This document shows, one piece after another, positions 25,628-37,250 of a stretch of 64,000 nt of DNA. The notes below the pieces were generated by a model. That model did not search any database and had not been told where the DNA came from. It saw only the letters and a list, made by a program, of their open reading frames with translations. The DNA comes from an uncultured Psychroserpens sp. (GTDB taxonomy: Bacteria; Bacteroidota; Bacteroidia; Flavobacteriales; Flavobacteriaceae), in contig NZ_CANLNS010000001.1 in assembly GCF_947492715.1 (NCBI RefSeq), forward strand, positions 310,001-374,000, read 5' to 3'. Position numbers and translations under genes: made by a program. Positions within the stretch are counted from its first letter, which is position 1, and every line of letters starts with the position of its first letter.

Positions 25628-26347
25628 TTACTTTTTGGTGCAAATTACTTGCTTATCAAATTTTAAATTCACCAGCTTATAATTGCCTAGTGCATTGTCT
25701 TTCATCGCTTTTACATAAAAAGCCTTAAGGTTATTTATTTTTTTATCTAACAATTTCAGCGTTCCTAAATGGATTCTAAAATCTTGTGATCTAAACATTA
25801 GATCAATAGTTTTATCTTGATTTTGATGTATTTGGACAACATGCTTGAGCAAGAATTCATCATTCTGAATTTTTAATGCTACAATCTTCACATTTTCCAA
25901 GTCATTCTTCTCTATATAACCAGTCACCAAAGGCACGCGTGCAGTATAATTTGTTGATAACGGCATAAAGGAACCCGTCTCATCAATGTAATAAGATGCA
26001 TTTGTGCTTACTCTTGCAATAGGTTTTTTTTGTTCAATTTCAGCCGTGATTAAACCATCAACGCTCATAAACACTTGCGCTTGCTTAATCATTGGATTAG
26101 AGTTTAGGGCAGATTCTAATTCGTTCAAATCTATAATATCTTTAGGCTTGTTCGTAACGCTCTCCTGATTTTGTATTAACAATTTACTAACAGTCTCCTC
26201 TGTTACAAAAAGGTTATCATCTCCTATGAATTTAATTTCTGGCGCAATCACTTTCCTTGTCGAATTTCTTACAGAAGAAAACGCATATAAAAACCCTACT
26301 AACAGTAGTAATAACCCAACTTTTATATAACCATAGTTAATTCGCAA
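25628..26347 (-). CDS. ftsQ: Cell division protein FtsQ
   Basis: This 239-residue bitopic membrane protein has one N-terminal membrane segment at about 8-24 (YIKVGLLLLLVGFLYAF). It is followed by a periplasmic domain with a POTRA-like start (IKFIGDDNLFVTEETVSKLL) and a C-terminal FtsQ-type beta domain. FtsQ links early and late divisome proteins and regulates septal peptidoglycan synthesis with FtsL and FtsB. Sequence conservation is weak in this family, so the call rests on topology plus its position between murC and ftsA. It overlaps murC by 11 bases and abuts ftsA. Confidence 0.87.
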   Translation of the reverse strand: MRINYGYIKVGLLLLLVGFLYAFSSVRNSTRKVIAPEIKFIGDDNLFVTEETVSKLLIQNQESVTNKPKDIIDLNELESALNSNPMIKQAQVFMSVDGLITAEIEQKKPIARVSTNASYYIDETGSFMPLSTNYTARVPLVTGYIEKNDLENVKIVALKIQNDEFLLKHVVQIHQNQDKTIDLMFRSQDFRIHLGTLKLLDKKINNLKAFYVKAMKDNALGNYKLVNLKFDKQVICTKK

Positions 26348-27689
26348 TACTCAATACATTTTTTATGTGTTTAACTTCTTCTCCAATATCTCCAGCTCCA
26401 ATTGTTAAAAGTACAGAGGCATCTGAAGCTTTTATTTGATCGATTAACTCAGACTTTCCGACCAACTTTTTGTTATTGTTTCTTATTTTATCAAGCAACC
26501 ATTTAGAAGTCACTCCTTCAATTGGAAGCTCTCGAGCCGGATAGATATCCAGTAAGATAATCTCATCGAATTGCGACAAACTCGTCGCAAATTCATTGGC
26601 AAAATCTTGCGTTCTACTATACAAATGCGGTTGAAAAACAGCAAGTACTTTTCTATTTGGATACATTTCTCTAACCGCCTGATGAACAGCATTAATTTCT
26701 TCTGGATGATGTGCATAATCATCTATATACACTAAGTCTTCCGTTTTAATCTGATAGGTAAATCGACGCTTTACTCCTTTATAAGATGCTAAAGCTTTGG
26801 CGAGCTGCGGATGAGGGAGTCCATATTCTACAGACATCGCCAAGGCTATTAATGCATTCGACAGGTTGTGTCTACCAGGTAGGCTAAATTTGAAATTTTC
26901 GAGTAGCGTGTTTGGCGTTTTCACATCAAACACATAACTACCATTTATTATTTTTATGTTTTTTACCGAATAATCTGAATCGTCTTCAATGCCATAAGTA
27001 ATCCCTTTAATTGGGAGTCCGTTTTTCACAAACAGTTTTCCATTTGGTTTTATTTTTTCTGAAAAATCTTCAAATGATTTTATTAGTTCTGAAGCATTAC
27101 CATAAATATCCAAATGGTCTGCATCCATAGATGTAATACACGCAAAATCTGGCGATAAGGCCAAAAAAGAACGATCAAACTCATCAGCTTCTACAACAGT
27201 CACATCTGTTCCTTTCAGTATAAGGTTAGAATTATAATTTTCACTGATACCTCCCAAAAATGCTGTAACCTCAACGTCGCAAGCGTTGAGCAAATGCCCC
27301 AAAATACTGGTTGTCGTTGTTTTACCATGAGTTCCAGCGACGGCAAGGCAGAATGTTTGTTTAGTAATCTCACCTAACACAGCCGAACGCTTCAACACCT
27401 CAAACCCATTAGACTTGAAATAATTTAATTCACCATGAGATCCTGGAATTGCTGGTGTATACACAATTAGCGTAGTATCTGGATTCAAAAACTCGCTTTC
27501 TACTTGGTTGATATTATCATCAAAATGAATAGAAACCCCTAAATTTTCGAGCGCATTAGTGATTTCCGTTTGGGTTTTGTCATAACCTCCTACAGTCAAA
27601 CCTTTAGCCACAAAATAACGCGCTAAGGCACTCATTCCAATACCTCCAATGCCTATAAAATAGATACTATGTGTTCGCTCTAAATTCAT
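26337..27689 (-). CDS. murC: UDP-N-acetylmuramate-L-alanine ligase MurC
   Basis: This 450-residue Mur ligase adds L-alanine to UDP-MurNAc in the cytoplasm. The N-terminal UDP-binding domain has [17 protein letters not shown]. The ATP-binding domain has [13 protein letters not shown] at about residues 110-122. The C-terminal domain carries [10 protein letters not shown], with the H-H-P motif characteristic of MurC-type ligases, and [13 protein letters not shown]. All parts are present at the usual length. It overlaps murG by four bases. Confidence 0.97.
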   Translation of the reverse strand: MNLERTHSIYFIGIGGIGMSALARYFVAKGLTVGGYDKTQTEITNALENLGVSIHFDDNINQVESEFLNPDTTLIVYTPAIPGSHGELNYFKSNGFEVLKRSAVLGEITKQTFCLAVAGTHGKTTTTSILGHLLNACDVEVTAFLGGISENYNSNLILKGTDVTVVEADEFDRSFLALSPDFACITSMDADHLDIYGNASELIKSFEDFSEKIKPNGKLFVKNGLPIKGITYGIEDDSDYSVKNIKIINGSYVFDVKTPNTLLENFKFSLPGRHNLSNALIALAMSVEYGLPHPQLAKALASYKGVKRRFTYQIKTEDLVYIDDYAHHPEEINAVHQAVREMYPNRKVLAVFQPHLYSRTQDFANEFATSLSQFDEIILLDIYPARELPIEGVTSKWLLDKIRNNNKKLVGKSELIDQIKASDASVLLTIGAGDIGEEVKHIKNVLSIAN

Positions 27690-28783
27690 TTATTTTTTAA
27701 AAGTTTTACAACTTCATCTACGATATCTTTTGTAGCATTTACTAATGCCAATCTTTTTATATGTTCACCCAATGCCTGTCTTTTTTCTGAAGACGCTATA
27801 AGCGCATCAAATTCATTTTCAAATGTGGTGTCTAATTCACTTTCCTTGATTAAAATTGCAGCATTTTTATCTGCAATAGCCTTAGCATTTTTTGTTTGAT
27901 GATCCTCTGCCACATTAGGCGAAGGGATAAAAATCACTGGTTTTCCAACAACGCAAAGTTCTGACACAGAACTTGCTCCAGCTCTAGATATAATAACATC
28001 TGCGGCTGCATAGGCCATATCCATATTATTAAGAAAAGCATGAACCTGAACATACTCTAAATCATTATAATGCTTGTATTCCTGATAATACAATTTTCCG
28101 CATTGCCATATCAATTGTATGTTCTGTTCTTTAAAATAGTCTAACTTATCTTCTATCAATTGGTTCACGCGTCTAGCGCCTAAACTCCCACCTAATATTA
28201 GCAAGGTGTGTTTACTATGAATTAGAGTAAAAGCATCTTTACCTTGAATATGTTTGCGTTCTAAATTCAATAAATCTTTCCTAATAGGATTACCAGTTAA
28301 CACTATCTTTTCTTCTGGAAAGAACTGCTGCAAACCATCATAAGCAACGCATATCTTATCAACCTTTCTAGACAATAATTTATTGGTGATTCCTGGATAA
28401 GAATTTTGTTCTTGAATTAAACTAGGAACTCCTTTAGAAATAGCAGTTTTCAATAAAGGTCCACTAGCAAAACCTCCAGTTCCAATCGCTACATGCGGTT
28501 GAAATGTATTAATGATTTTTCGCGATTTCAGTAAACTCGATATCAGTTTAAAAGGAAACATTAAATTCCTCAACGTTAGTTTCCGTTGAATCCCAGAAAT
28601 CCAAAGCCCTTCAATATCATAGCCTGCTTGTGGCACCTTTTCCATTTCCATACGATCAGATGCGCCAACAAACAAAAACTCAGCATCAGGAAAACGAGAC
28701 TTCAACTCATTTGCAATTGCAATTGCAGGATAGATATGTCCTCCTGTTCCGCCTCCAGATAATATGATTTTATAATGACTCAT
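27686..28783 (-). CDS. murG: Lipid II glycosyltransferase MurG
   Basis: This 365-residue GT28 enzyme transfers GlcNAc from UDP-GlcNAc to lipid I on the inner face of the membrane. The first G-loop is [18 protein letters not shown] at the N-terminus and the second is [16 protein letters not shown] at about residues 98-113. The donor-binding half has [12 protein letters not shown] and [12 protein letters not shown] with the conserved [12 protein letters not shown] stretch. It begins within one base of the end of ftsW and overlaps murC. Confidence 0.97.
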   Translation of the reverse strand: MSHYKIILSGGGTGGHIYPAIAIANELKSRFPDAEFLFVGASDRMEMEKVPQAGYDIEGLWISGIQRKLTLRNLMFPFKLISSLLKSRKIINTFQPHVAIGTGGFASGPLLKTAISKGVPSLIQEQNSYPGITNKLLSRKVDKICVAYDGLQQFFPEEKIVLTGNPIRKDLLNLERKHIQGKDAFTLIHSKHTLLILGGSLGARRVNQLIEDKLDYFKEQNIQLIWQCGKLYYQEYKHYNDLEYVQVHAFLNNMDMAYAAADVIISRAGASSVSELCVVGKPVIFIPSPNVAEDHQTKNAKAIADKNAAILIKESELDTTFENEFDALIASSEKRQALGEHIKRLALVNATKDIVDEVVKLLKNK

Positions 28784-29979
28784 TAAATTGTTTCGCTTAA
28801 GATTTCTAATGGGTTATCATTGTTGACTTCTTGTTCTTTCATTTGTTCTCGTTTCGCACTTACACTTAAAATGATTCCTATCGCTAGACAGGTCATCCAA
28901 ATTGACGTTCCGCCACTACTAATTAAGGGTAATGTCTGGCCTGTAACTGGAAACAACTCGACCGCAACGGCCATATTTGTTAATGCCTGAAATATAATTG
29001 GCAGGCCAACACCTAAGACAAGTAGCTTGCCGAAAATGGTATCAGATTTTTGAGATACAATGACAATTCTAAACAAGAGCCAAGAATAAAGTACGAGCAA
29101 AAACAATCCACCAATCAACCCGTATTCCTCAATAATAATGGCGAAAATAAAATCCGACGAGGACTGAGGCAATACATTTTTTTGCGTGCTTTTCCCTGGA
29201 CCTTTACCCTTAACACCGCCAGAAGCTATTGCAATTTTTGCATTTTCGCTTTGATAGTCGGCTTCAGTATTTTCTCCATTTGCAAAGTTTTCAACCCTAC
29301 TCATCCAAGTATCAACACGATTTGGCATAGTATCTGGAAATGCCTTTGCCACCAACACGAAAAGTGTAAGAGCAACAAGACCAGTACCTATGATTACGGC
29401 CAAATATTTTACTGGATAACCTCCAATAAAAGCCAACATCATAACCATTAAAAATATAATGGCAGTAGTAGAAAAATTAGCAGGCAGAATCAATATGAGT
29501 ACTATGAACACGGGAGCCCATAGTGGTAGCAGTGTTTCTACAAATGCTATTTTTTTATTTTGAATTTTAGATAAATAACGAGCCACATAAACCATTAAAA
29601 CAACTGCTGCTAACGTAGAAGTTTGAAAAGACATTCCAATAAATGGAATTTGAATCCATCGACTAGCATTTGCACCATCAATTGTAGTACCTTGAAGCAT
29701 TGTAACCACCAATAAAACAATCACTATTGGTATCATTACCATAGACAATCCTCGAAAATAGCGATAAGGGATTTTATGAACACCATACATAATAGCAAAA
29801 CCTAAAAACAAATGCATAAAGTGTTTTACGAAATATGTAAACGTATTGCCTGCACCTCCACCAACATAAGCTAAATTACTTGCAGCACTATACACAGGAA
29901 GAAATGAGAAAATTGCCAACAATGCAGCAATGGCCCAAATTAATCGATCTCCTTTTATGTTTTTAAATAGTGTTTGCAC
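28783..29979 (-). CDS. ftsW: SEDS-family peptidoglycan polymerase FtsW
   Basis: This 398-residue integral membrane protein has about ten membrane segments and the SEDS signatures: [17 protein letters not shown] in the early half, [17 protein letters not shown] and, near the end, [19 protein letters not shown]. FtsW polymerises glycan strands at the septum together with its class B PBP, here FtsI. The extracytoplasmic loop after residue 210 ([15 protein letters not shown], acidic) is short. The gene lies between murD and murG, as is usual in Bacteroidota. Confidence 0.96.
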   Translation of the reverse strand: MQTLFKNIKGDRLIWAIAALLAIFSFLPVYSAASNLAYVGGGAGNTFTYFVKHFMHLFLGFAIMYGVHKIPYRYFRGLSMVMIPIVIVLLVVTMLQGTTIDGANASRWIQIPFIGMSFQTSTLAAVVLMVYVARYLSKIQNKKIAFVETLLPLWAPVFIVLILILPANFSTTAIIFLMVMMLAFIGGYPVKYLAVIIGTGLVALTLFVLVAKAFPDTMPNRVDTWMSRVENFANGENTEADYQSENAKIAIASGGVKGKGPGKSTQKNVLPQSSSDFIFAIIIEEYGLIGGLFLLVLYSWLLFRIVIVSQKSDTIFGKLLVLGVGLPIIFQALTNMAVAVELFPVTGQTLPLISSGGTSIWMTCLAIGIILSVSAKREQMKEQEVNNDNPLEILSETI

Positions 29980-29990
29980 TTATTATTTTT

Positions 29991-31322
29991 TTACAAATTC
30001 CTTACAGCTTCTTTAAATTGACGGCCTCTATCTTCATAATTTTCAAACAAGTCAAAACTTGCACATGCAGGTGATAACAGCACATTGTCTCCTGCTTCAG
30101 CTATTTTATAAGCAATTTTCACAGCTTCACTCATAAACTGAGTTTCAACAATTATGTCTACCATTCCTCCAAAACTCTTCATGAGTTTTTCATTATCTAC
30201 ACCTAAGCATACAATAGCTTTTACTTTTTCGTTTACAAACTGAAAAAGCTCTTGATATTCATTGCCTTTATCGGTCCCGCCAACAATCCAAATTGTTGGA
30301 GCATCCATACTTTCCAACGCAAAATAAGTAGCATTAACATTGGTAGCTTTCGAATCGTTGATGTACTGTACTTTATTGATTTTAAGTACATGTTCAAGAC
30401 GATGCTCAACACCCTGAAAGTTCTCTAAACTTTCACGAATGGTCTGTTTTCTAATTTTAAGCAAATGGGCCACGGTAGACGCCGCCATTGCATTTTTAAT
30501 ATTGTGTTTTCCCTCTAATGCTAAGTTCGCTGTTGGCATAATTATTTGATTGTTATCTATTGTTATTTTTATATTATTATTTTCTAAGCATGCGCCATTT
30601 TCAATGGATTTTGTCAATGAAAAAGGCAATAATGTTGATTGAACTGGGTTGTTTTTGAGCCAATTTAAAATCACTTCATCGTCACCATCATATATGAGAT
30701 AATCCTCTTTGGTTTGGTTTTCTGCGATTCTAAATTTTGAGGCGATATAGCGTTCAAACTGATAGTCATATCTATCTAAATGATCTGGTGTGATATTGGT
30801 TAAAACGGCTATTTTTGGTTTAAACTCTGTAATATCGTCCAATTGAAAACTGCTAATCTCAAGCACATAATTTGGATAGTCATGTTCTAAAATTTGTTTT
30901 GCAAAACTATCGCCTATGTTACCGCCCAAACCAACACTTAATTCTTGCTTTAACACATGATGCGTTAAACTAGCTGTTGTTGTTTTTCCGTTGCTTCCAG
31001 TAATTCCAATCACCGTTGCATTGGTGTATTTAGAAGCAAATTCTATTTCAGAAACCACAGTTATTCCTTTGGTTCTAATCTTTTTTACCAAAGCAATTCT
31101 ATCTGGAATTCCAGGGCTTTTCATGACAACATCTGCATTCAGAATTTTGTCTTCAGAATGGATCCCATCCTCAAATTCAATCTCATTATGTATAAGAACT
31201 TGTTTATACTTTTCTTTTATCTCTCCTTTATCAGAAACAAACACCTCAAATCCTTTTGCCTTTCCTAAAAGCGCTGTTCCTACACCACTTTCTCCGCCTC
31301 CAAGAATCACTAATCGCTTCAT
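29991..31322 (-). CDS. murD: UDP-N-acetylmuramoylalanine-D-glutamate ligase MurD
   Basis: This 443-residue Mur ligase adds D-glutamate to UDP-MurNAc-L-Ala. The N-terminus LVILGGGESGVGTALLGKAKG is the Rossmann-like UDP-binding part. The P-loop is VIGITGSNGKTTTASL at about 106-121. Further motifs are LEISSFQLDDI and LTNITPDHLDRY, and in the C-terminal domain INDSKATNVNATYFAL and WIVGGTDKGNEY. All are standard for MurD. It is preceded directly by mraY and followed 11 bases later by ftsW. Confidence 0.97.
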   Translation of the reverse strand: MKRLVILGGGESGVGTALLGKAKGFEVFVSDKGEIKEKYKQVLIHNEIEFEDGIHSEDKILNADVVMKSPGIPDRIALVKKIRTKGITVVSEIEFASKYTNATVIGITGSNGKTTTASLTHHVLKQELSVGLGGNIGDSFAKQILEHDYPNYVLEISSFQLDDITEFKPKIAVLTNITPDHLDRYDYQFERYIASKFRIAENQTKEDYLIYDGDDEVILNWLKNNPVQSTLLPFSLTKSIENGACLENNNIKITIDNNQIIMPTANLALEGKHNIKNAMAASTVAHLLKIRKQTIRESLENFQGVEHRLEHVLKINKVQYINDSKATNVNATYFALESMDAPTIWIVGGTDKGNEYQELFQFVNEKVKAIVCLGVDNEKLMKSFGGMVDIIVETQFMSEAVKIAYKIAEAGDNVLLSPACASFDLFENYEDRGRQFKEAVRNL

Positions 31323-32564
31323 CTATCTAATTTTCAATGTCACTATTGTTATTATCGCCAAGAGGATTCCAACAATCCAAAATCGCGTTACTATTTTACT
31401 TTCGTGATATCCTGATTTTTGATAATGATGATGTAAGGGTGACATTTTAAAAATGCGCCTGCCTTCACCAAACTTCTTTCTCGTGTATTTGAAATAACTC
31501 ACCTGTAGCATAACAGATAAATTTTCGGCTAAGAAGATACCGCACAACACTGGTATAAGCCATTCCTTTCTTACAGCAATAGCAATTACGGCAATGATAC
31601 CTCCTATTGTTAAACTCCCTGTATCTCCCATAAATACTTGAGCTGGATATGTGTTATACCATAAAAACCCAATAAGAGCTCCTACAAACGCAGCAATATA
31701 AATAGTAACCTCTTCTACTCTTGGGATATACATAATATCCAGATATTCTGAAAAAACTATGTTACCAGAAACCCAAGTAAAAAGACCAAGTGTCAACACT
31801 ATAATAGCAGAACTTCCTGCAGCCAGACCATCAATTCCATCGGTTAAGTTTGCTCCATTTGACACAGCCGTTATTATAAAAATGGCAGCCAATATGAAAA
31901 TAATCCAAGCATACTTTCCTAAACCTGGATTAATCCAAGTAATCAAATTTGCATAATCGAATTCATTACCTTTTACAAAAGGGATTGTTGTTTTCGTGGA
32001 TTTTTCCTCAGCTTCAAACAATGCGCTTGGCGCAATGTCTGGGTCTTCTGCCAAAAGAACTTTCTGTTGCTCAATTGGTAATTTTTCTTTTATGGTGACA
32101 TCTTCATGAAAGTACATTGTAGCGCCAACTATAACACCTAAGCCAACTTGCCCTAATACTTTAAAACGTCCTTTTAAACCTTCTTTATTATTTTTAAATT
32201 TTTTGATATAATCATCAATAAACCCAATTGCTCCCATCCAAATCGTGGTTACAATAAGTAGAATGATATAAATATTATCTAGCTTCGCTAAAAGTAGAAC
32301 TGGAATGAGTGTTGCGAGAATAATGATAATCCCTCCCATGGTTGGAGTTCCTGCCTTTTCTACTTGTCCCTCAAGCCCTAAATCCCTAATGATTTCACCA
32401 ACCTGTTTCTTTTGTAAAAACCGAATAATACGTTTACCAAAAATTGTGGAAATTAGGAGTGACAATATGATTGCGACAGCAGCTCTAAACGTAATAAAAC
32501 CGAAGAGAGAAGCTCCAGGAAGCTGGAACTGTTGTTCTAAATATTCGAAGAGGTAATACAACAT
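31323..32564 (-). CDS. mraY: Phospho-N-acetylmuramoyl-pentapeptide transferase MraY
   Basis: This 413-residue multi-span protein transfers phospho-MurNAc-pentapeptide to undecaprenyl phosphate, making lipid I. The motifs are [10 protein letters not shown], the metal-binding [11 protein letters not shown] at about 117-127, [15 protein letters not shown], and [19 protein letters not shown] lies near the end. It is about 50 residues longer than the E. coli enzyme (360 residues). The excess is a periplasmic loop at about 150-205 rich in acidic and polar residues (from YFHEDVT to KGNEFDY), which I believe is common in Bacteroidota MraY. Confidence 0.97.
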   Translation of the reverse strand: MLYYLFEYLEQQFQLPGASLFGFITFRAAVAIILSLLISTIFGKRIIRFLQKKQVGEIIRDLGLEGQVEKAGTPTMGGIIIILATLIPVLLLAKLDNIYIILLIVTTIWMGAIGFIDDYIKKFKNNKEGLKGRFKVLGQVGLGVIVGATMYFHEDVTIKEKLPIEQQKVLLAEDPDIAPSALFEAEEKSTKTTIPFVKGNEFDYANLITWINPGLGKYAWIIFILAAIFIITAVSNGANLTDGIDGLAAGSSAIIVLTLGLFTWVSGNIVFSEYLDIMYIPRVEEVTIYIAAFVGALIGFLWYNTYPAQVFMGDTGSLTIGGIIAVIAIAVRKEWLIPVLCGIFLAENLSVMLQVSYFKYTRKKFGEGRRIFKMSPLHHHYQKSGYHESKIVTRFWIVGILLAIITIVTLKIR

Positions 32565-32565
32565 A

Positions 32566-34029
32566 TTATTTTTGTAACTGCTTTAAAAATTCTTTAACTA
32601 TTTTATAATCATCAAAATCTGTACGTTCTCCTTTAATTTCTTGATAGGTCTCATGACCCTTTCCTGCAATTAATATGATGTCATTAGGGCTTGCCAGCTG
32701 ACATGCCGTTTTAATTGCCTGTTTTCTATCGACTATAGACATTGTCTTTTTGAAATTTTGAGGTTCAACACCTTTTTCAATATCTTCTATAATCGTCTCG
32801 GGAACTTCACTCCTTGGGTTATCGCTTGTAAAAATGACTTTGGTACTTAATGCCGACGCAATGTGTCCCATTTTAGGACGTTTAGTTTTATCCCTATCAC
32901 CTCCACAGCCAACAACTGTAATGAGTTCTTCGTTATTTGTCCGAATACTGTTTATGGTTTCTAGTACATTCTTAAGAGCATCAGGCGTATGTGCATAATC
33001 AACTATTGCCGTTACTTTTTCATCGGAAATGAGATATTGAAAACGTCCACTCACACTTTCGAGTTCGCTAATAAGTCTTAAAATCTCAACCTTTTCTAAA
33101 CCAAGCAATTCGGCAGCTCCATAAATAGCGGTTACATTATAGGCATTGAAATTTCCAATAAGTTTGGTCCACAATTCACTTTCATTTAGCTTTAATAAAA
33201 GTCCGCTAAATTCATTCTCTAATACTTGAGCTTTATAGTCGGCGTAGGTTTTAAGCGCATACGTATTCTTCTTGGCCGCGGTATTTTGGAGCATTACCAG
33301 ACCATTTTTATCGTCAATATTCACTAAGGTAAACGCCTTTTTTGGAAGGTTGTCAAAAAAAGACTTTTTAACATCACGATATTCGGCGAATGTCTCGTGA
33401 TAGTCTAAGTGATCATGAGAAAGGTTAGTAAAAATACCTCCTTCAAAATGCAAACCTTCAGTTCTATGTTGATGAATCCCATGAGAGCTCACTTCCATAA
33501 AACAAAACTCAACACCTTCATCATTCATTAGCCTTAAATATTTATTAATAGCTAACGAATCTGGCGTTGTATGAGTGGCTTTATATTCGGTATTATCTAC
33601 CATAATTTTTACCGTAGACAATAGACCTACTTTGTAGCCTGCTTTTTTAAATAACTGATATAATAAAGTGACAATTGTTGTCTTTCCATTAGTTCCGGTA
33701 ACACCAACTAGTCGTAAATTTTCAGAGGGATTTCCATAGAAATTTGCTGCCATAAACGCCAAAGCCTGACTTGTACTTTCAACCTCCACATAGGTGACAT
33801 TATCTTTGAGCTGTTCTGGTAATTTTTCGCAAATAATTGCAATAGCTCCTTTATCGATGGCTACATCAATAAATTCATGTCCATCCACTAAAGTCCCTTT
33901 AATTGCAACAAATACGTCCCCATTAGACACATGACGAGAGTCAAAGCAAATAGCATTTGCTTCTAAACTGGTATTGCCTGTAACAGCATTGAGAGTAACC
34001 TTATACAATATGTCCTTTAATAGTGTCAT
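32566..34029 (-). CDS. murE: UDP-MurNAc-tripeptide synthetase MurE (meso-DAP type)
   Basis: This 487-residue Mur ligase adds the third amino acid of the stem peptide. The P-loop is [17 protein letters not shown] at about 109-125. [14 protein letters not shown] at about 400-413 contains D-N-P-R, the signature that binds meso-diaminopimelate rather than lysine, so the wall is predicted to be the DAP type expected of a Gram-negative. Other family blocks are [18 protein letters not shown] and [10 protein letters not shown]. It overlaps ftsI by one base and is one base from mraY. Confidence 0.97.
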   Translation of the reverse strand: MTLLKDILYKVTLNAVTGNTSLEANAICFDSRHVSNGDVFVAIKGTLVDGHEFIDVAIDKGAIAIICEKLPEQLKDNVTYVEVESTSQALAFMAANFYGNPSENLRLVGVTGTNGKTTIVTLLYQLFKKAGYKVGLLSTVKIMVDNTEYKATHTTPDSLAINKYLRLMNDEGVEFCFMEVSSHGIHQHRTEGLHFEGGIFTNLSHDHLDYHETFAEYRDVKKSFFDNLPKKAFTLVNIDDKNGLVMLQNTAAKKNTYALKTYADYKAQVLENEFSGLLLKLNESELWTKLIGNFNAYNVTAIYGAAELLGLEKVEILRLISELESVSGRFQYLISDEKVTAIVDYAHTPDALKNVLETINSIRTNNEELITVVGCGGDRDKTKRPKMGHIASALSTKVIFTSDNPRSEVPETIIEDIEKGVEPQNFKKTMSIVDRKQAIKTACQLASPNDIILIAGKGHETYQEIKGERTDFDDYKIVKEFLKQLQK

Positions 34030-36029
34030 TACGTTTTTAAAACAACTATTTGGTTTGACTTCACTTTAACCCCTTTATTTATTGATTGTGATTTAACAGT
34101 ACCTACACCTTCCAACTTTACTTTAAGCCCCATGTTTTCTAATAGCGCTAAGGCATCCATTGTTGGGAGACCAATAACGTCAGGCATAATGGTGATATAT
34201 GTTTGTGCTGTTTTAAAAAATGCTTGATACTCAGTTTCTACTTTAGCATCAACAACTTCTAGTGATTCCACTTCATCAATAAGCGGTGTTTCGGTATAAA
34301 TTTTTTGAGCGATTCTTTTAAATACTGGGCCAGAAACATCGGCTCCATAAAAGCCAACTTTAGTACTGGGCTGATGAATAACCACAATGCAAGAATATTT
34401 TGGATTATCTGCTGGAAAATAACCCGCAAAAGAGGACACATATTTTCTATCTTTTAACCATTCTTCATAATCATTATAATCTGTTCTAGCCGTTCCTGTT
34501 TTACCAGCCATAGAAAAATTCTCAGAATACATGCGTCGACCTGTTCCTCGAATAACAACATTTTTTAAAATCTCACGAATTTCATTTAAAGTTTTGTCTG
34601 AACATATTTTCTGATTAATGACTTCTTTTTCAAAGACTTCTATTTCTTGACTAAACTCTTTTACAGCTTTTAAAAAGCGTGGCTTAATCATTTCCCCATC
34701 GTTAGCTATGGCATTGTAAAATGTTAAGGTTTGTAAAGGTGTCATTGCCATATTATATCCATAGGCCATAGATGGCAAGGCATTTTTACTCCATATTTTA
34801 TCACCTGGCTCTGGTATTATTGGCCTACCTTCTCCCATTATTGAAACACCAAGTGTATCATGAAGATTCCAACTTTTAATTCTATTTATAAACTTCTTTG
34901 GTTGTTTGGAATAATGTTCATCGATGATAGAAGCTAAACCAATGTTTGATGACAATTCAAGTGCCCTAGCAGCAGAAATTTTCCCATAGCCACGAGAATC
35001 TCTAATGGTTCTTCCGTAGAAGCGCTTAGAACCATTTTGCGTATCAACTATCGTAGATGTGTCAATAACCTTATCTTCTAAAGCCGCCATTAAAGCCATT
35101 ACTTTAAATGTCGAACCTGGTTCATGCGATTCCCAAACAGCATAATTACGTTTTTCGTAATAATTCCCATTATCGGTTTTGGCCAAATTTGTTATAGCCT
35201 TAATTTCTCCTGTTTTCACATCCATTACTACTGCACAACCATGATCTGCATCATATTTTTCTAGTTGCCCTAACAGCGAGTGGTGGGCAATGTCTTGAAT
35301 ATTAACATCAATTGTTGTGTACACATCGTAACCATCCTTGGGCTCTTGTTGATTGTAATCCACAATAGGTTTCCATTGTCCATTACCTATTTTCTGTTTT
35401 AATCGCTTACCATTTTCACCTCTTAGATACTTAGCTCCAAAGGCTCCATCAATTCCAGCCCTTGTTACATTTCCATCTTCATCAAAACGTTCGTAGCCAA
35501 TAGATCGTTCTGCAATACCTCCCATTGGGTGCTCTCGTCTAGTTGTTTGCTCAACAATGAGCCCGCCTTTAATCGCCCCTAACTCGAGCATCGGGAAATT
35601 TCGTAATCTGATATAATCTGAATAACTAATATTACGCGCTAAAAGAAAGTAACGATTCTTGTTTCGTCTTGCTTTTTTTATGTTTTGCTGATAAGTGTTT
35701 GAGGACACACCAGAATACGCTTGAAGTGAATCTGCTAAGGCTTTTATATACTCATTAAACACTTCTTGCTTTGGCTGAATAGCATCAATACGAATATCAT
35801 ATTTTGGAATTGAGGTTGCCAACAAACTTCCATCGGCAGAATATACGTTACCTCTATTTGCGGGAATTTCAATATTTCTTATCGTACGTTCTTTTGCTAA
35901 ACTTCTATATTCATCGCCTTGAATAAATTGAATACTACAGAGTTTAAAAACCACAGCGAGAGCAAAGACAAACATACTGCCAGCCACGAAATACAATCTG
36001 TTTAATATGTTTGTTTCGGTTGTTGCCAC
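34029..36029 (-). CDS. ftsI: Penicillin-binding protein FtsI/PBP3 with C-terminal PASTA domain
   Basis: This class B PBP has 666 residues. There is one membrane segment near 12-30, a pedestal domain with the conserved IEIPANRGNVYSADGSLLA, and a transpeptidase domain. The active-site motif is STFK at 306-309, with SSNIG about 50 residues later and KTGTARTD near residue 510. The last 60 residues (MPDVIGLPTMDALALLENMG and on) form a PASTA domain, which binds uncrosslinked peptidoglycan; E. coli FtsI lacks it, but it is common in Bacteroidota. It crosslinks septal wall together with FtsW. It starts four bases after the ftsL-like gene. Confidence 0.96.
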   Translation of the reverse strand: MATTETNILNRLYFVAGSMFVFALAVVFKLCSIQFIQGDEYRSLAKERTIRNIEIPANRGNVYSADGSLLATSIPKYDIRIDAIQPKQEVFNEYIKALADSLQAYSGVSSNTYQQNIKKARRNKNRYFLLARNISYSDYIRLRNFPMLELGAIKGGLIVEQTTRREHPMGGIAERSIGYERFDEDGNVTRAGIDGAFGAKYLRGENGKRLKQKIGNGQWKPIVDYNQQEPKDGYDVYTTIDVNIQDIAHHSLLGQLEKYDADHGCAVVMDVKTGEIKAITNLAKTDNGNYYEKRNYAVWESHEPGSTFKVMALMAALEDKVIDTSTIVDTQNGSKRFYGRTIRDSRGYGKISAARALELSSNIGLASIIDEHYSKQPKKFINRIKSWNLHDTLGVSIMGEGRPIIPEPGDKIWSKNALPSMAYGYNMAMTPLQTLTFYNAIANDGEMIKPRFLKAVKEFSQEIEVFEKEVINQKICSDKTLNEIREILKNVVIRGTGRRMYSENFSMAGKTGTARTDYNDYEEWLKDRKYVSSFAGYFPADNPKYSCIVVIHQPSTKVGFYGADVSGPVFKRIAQKIYTETPLIDEVESLEVVDAKVETEYQAFFKTAQTYITIMPDVIGLPTMDALALLENMGLKVKLEGVGTVKSQSINKGVKVKSNQIVVLKT

Positions 36030-36033
36030 CTTT

Positions 36034-36351
36034 TCAATTCTGTGTTTTAACTTTTATTTTTTGTGGTGGAATCTCTGAAATCTTGATTCCTTTTTCTTCT
36101 ACTTTTCTAATAATTGATGATTCCATTTTCAACCTCATCAATTTTGACCTTCCATCGACAAATGCCGATCTCAACTCTTTAACTTCATTTTTGAGTCTTG
36201 CTATCTCATATACTTTTTGATCTGCACTATGCGAACTTGCAATCATAATGATAGCTAAGACTGAAATAAAAATGATGATTCGCCAATTTTTAAACGAGTC
36301 ATCGCTTACTAAAAACTTACCCCTCAATATGCTATAGATGCTCTTTCTCAT
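36034..36351 (-). CDS. ftsL: FtsL-like bitopic division protein
   Basis: This 105-residue protein has a short cytoplasmic head, one membrane segment at about 24-43 (WRIIIFISVLAIIMIASS) and a periplasmic coiled coil (AQKVYEIARLKNEVKELRS-like heptads at about 47-85) with an I-R-K-V-E-E-K-G-I segment. Size, topology and position between rsmH and ftsI fit FtsL, which forms a complex with FtsQ and FtsB. Primary sequence is barely conserved in this family, so the call relies on layout and synteny. It overlaps rsmH by four bases. Confidence 0.82.
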   Translation of the reverse strand: MRKSIYSILRGKFLVSDDSFKNWRIIIFISVLAIIMIASSHSADQKVYEIARLKNEVKELRSAFVDGRSKLMRLKMESSIIRKVEEKGIKISEIPPQKIKVKTQN

Positions 36352-37250
36352 AGTTTTTCGGCGATTCGAAGTTTTGCACTTCTTGCTCTATTGTTTCTGG
36401 CAATCTCCTCTGTTGTTGGAACAATTAATCCTCCTACTTTTTTAAGTGGCACTTCAAAGTTCCCAAAGACATCACGATCTGGTTCTCCTTCAAATAAGCC
36501 ATTTCTTATAAAACGCTTCACCAACCTATCCTCTAACGAGTGATATGAAATCAAGCTCAACCGACCTCCTTTTACTAAAACCTCAGGCGTTTGTTGTAAG
36601 AACTCTTTTAAGACTTCTATTTCTTGATTAACCTCTATACGAATAGCTTGATAAATTTGAGCCAATACTTTATTTTCTTTTTTATGATTAAGAAACCGTT
36701 TAAGTGTTGCTTTGAGCTGTTCACTAGTTTTAATTTCTCCATCACGTCGTGATTCAATAATAACTCTCGCCATCGCTGGTGCTTGCCTTAATTCTCCATA
36801 CTGAAATAAAACTTGCCTTAACTGCTCTTCTTCATATTCATTAACTACATGATATGCAGACAAGCTATCATCCTGATTCATTCGCATATCCAAGTTAGCT
36901 TCAAACCGGGTTGAAAAACCGCGCTCTGCTACATCAAACTGGTGAGACGAAACACCAAAATCAGCCAAAACACCATCTACTTGTTTAACACCGTAAAATC
37001 TGAGAAAACGTTTTACATATCTAAAGTTTTCATTGATTAGTGTAAATCGATCATCATCAATTGTATTTAAAAGAGCGTCTTTATCTTGATCAAAAGCAAA
37101 CAACTTTCCGTTGGGTCCTAATTGCCTTAAAATTTCTTTACTATGTCCTCCACCTCCAAAAGTGACATCAACATAAATTCCATCAGGTTTAATATTTAAA
37201 CCATTAACTGTTTCATCTAATAATACTGGGTTATGATATTCCATCTTCAT
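36348..37250 (-). CDS. rsmH: 16S rRNA (cytosine1402-N4)-methyltransferase RsmH
   Basis: This 300-residue SAM methyltransferase modifies C1402 in the ribosomal P site. The N-terminal MEYHNPVLLDETV is the family start, YVDVTFGGGGHSKEIL at about 26-41 is motif I, and LADFGVSSHQFD at about 95-106 is motif IV. LISYHSLEDRLVKRFI and the C-terminal NNRARSAKLRIAEK are also diagnostic. Its start lies 20 bases inside the end of mraZ, so the two are translationally coupled. Confidence 0.97.
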   Translation of the reverse strand: MKMEYHNPVLLDETVNGLNIKPDGIYVDVTFGGGGHSKEILRQLGPNGKLFAFDQDKDALLNTIDDDRFTLINENFRYVKRFLRFYGVKQVDGVLADFGVSSHQFDVAERGFSTRFEANLDMRMNQDDSLSAYHVVNEYEEEQLRQVLFQYGELRQAPAMARVIIESRRDGEIKTSEQLKATLKRFLNHKKENKVLAQIYQAIRIEVNQEIEVLKEFLQQTPEVLVKGGRLSLISYHSLEDRLVKRFIRNGLFEGEPDRDVFGNFEVPLKKVGGLIVPTTEEIARNNRARSAKLRIAEKL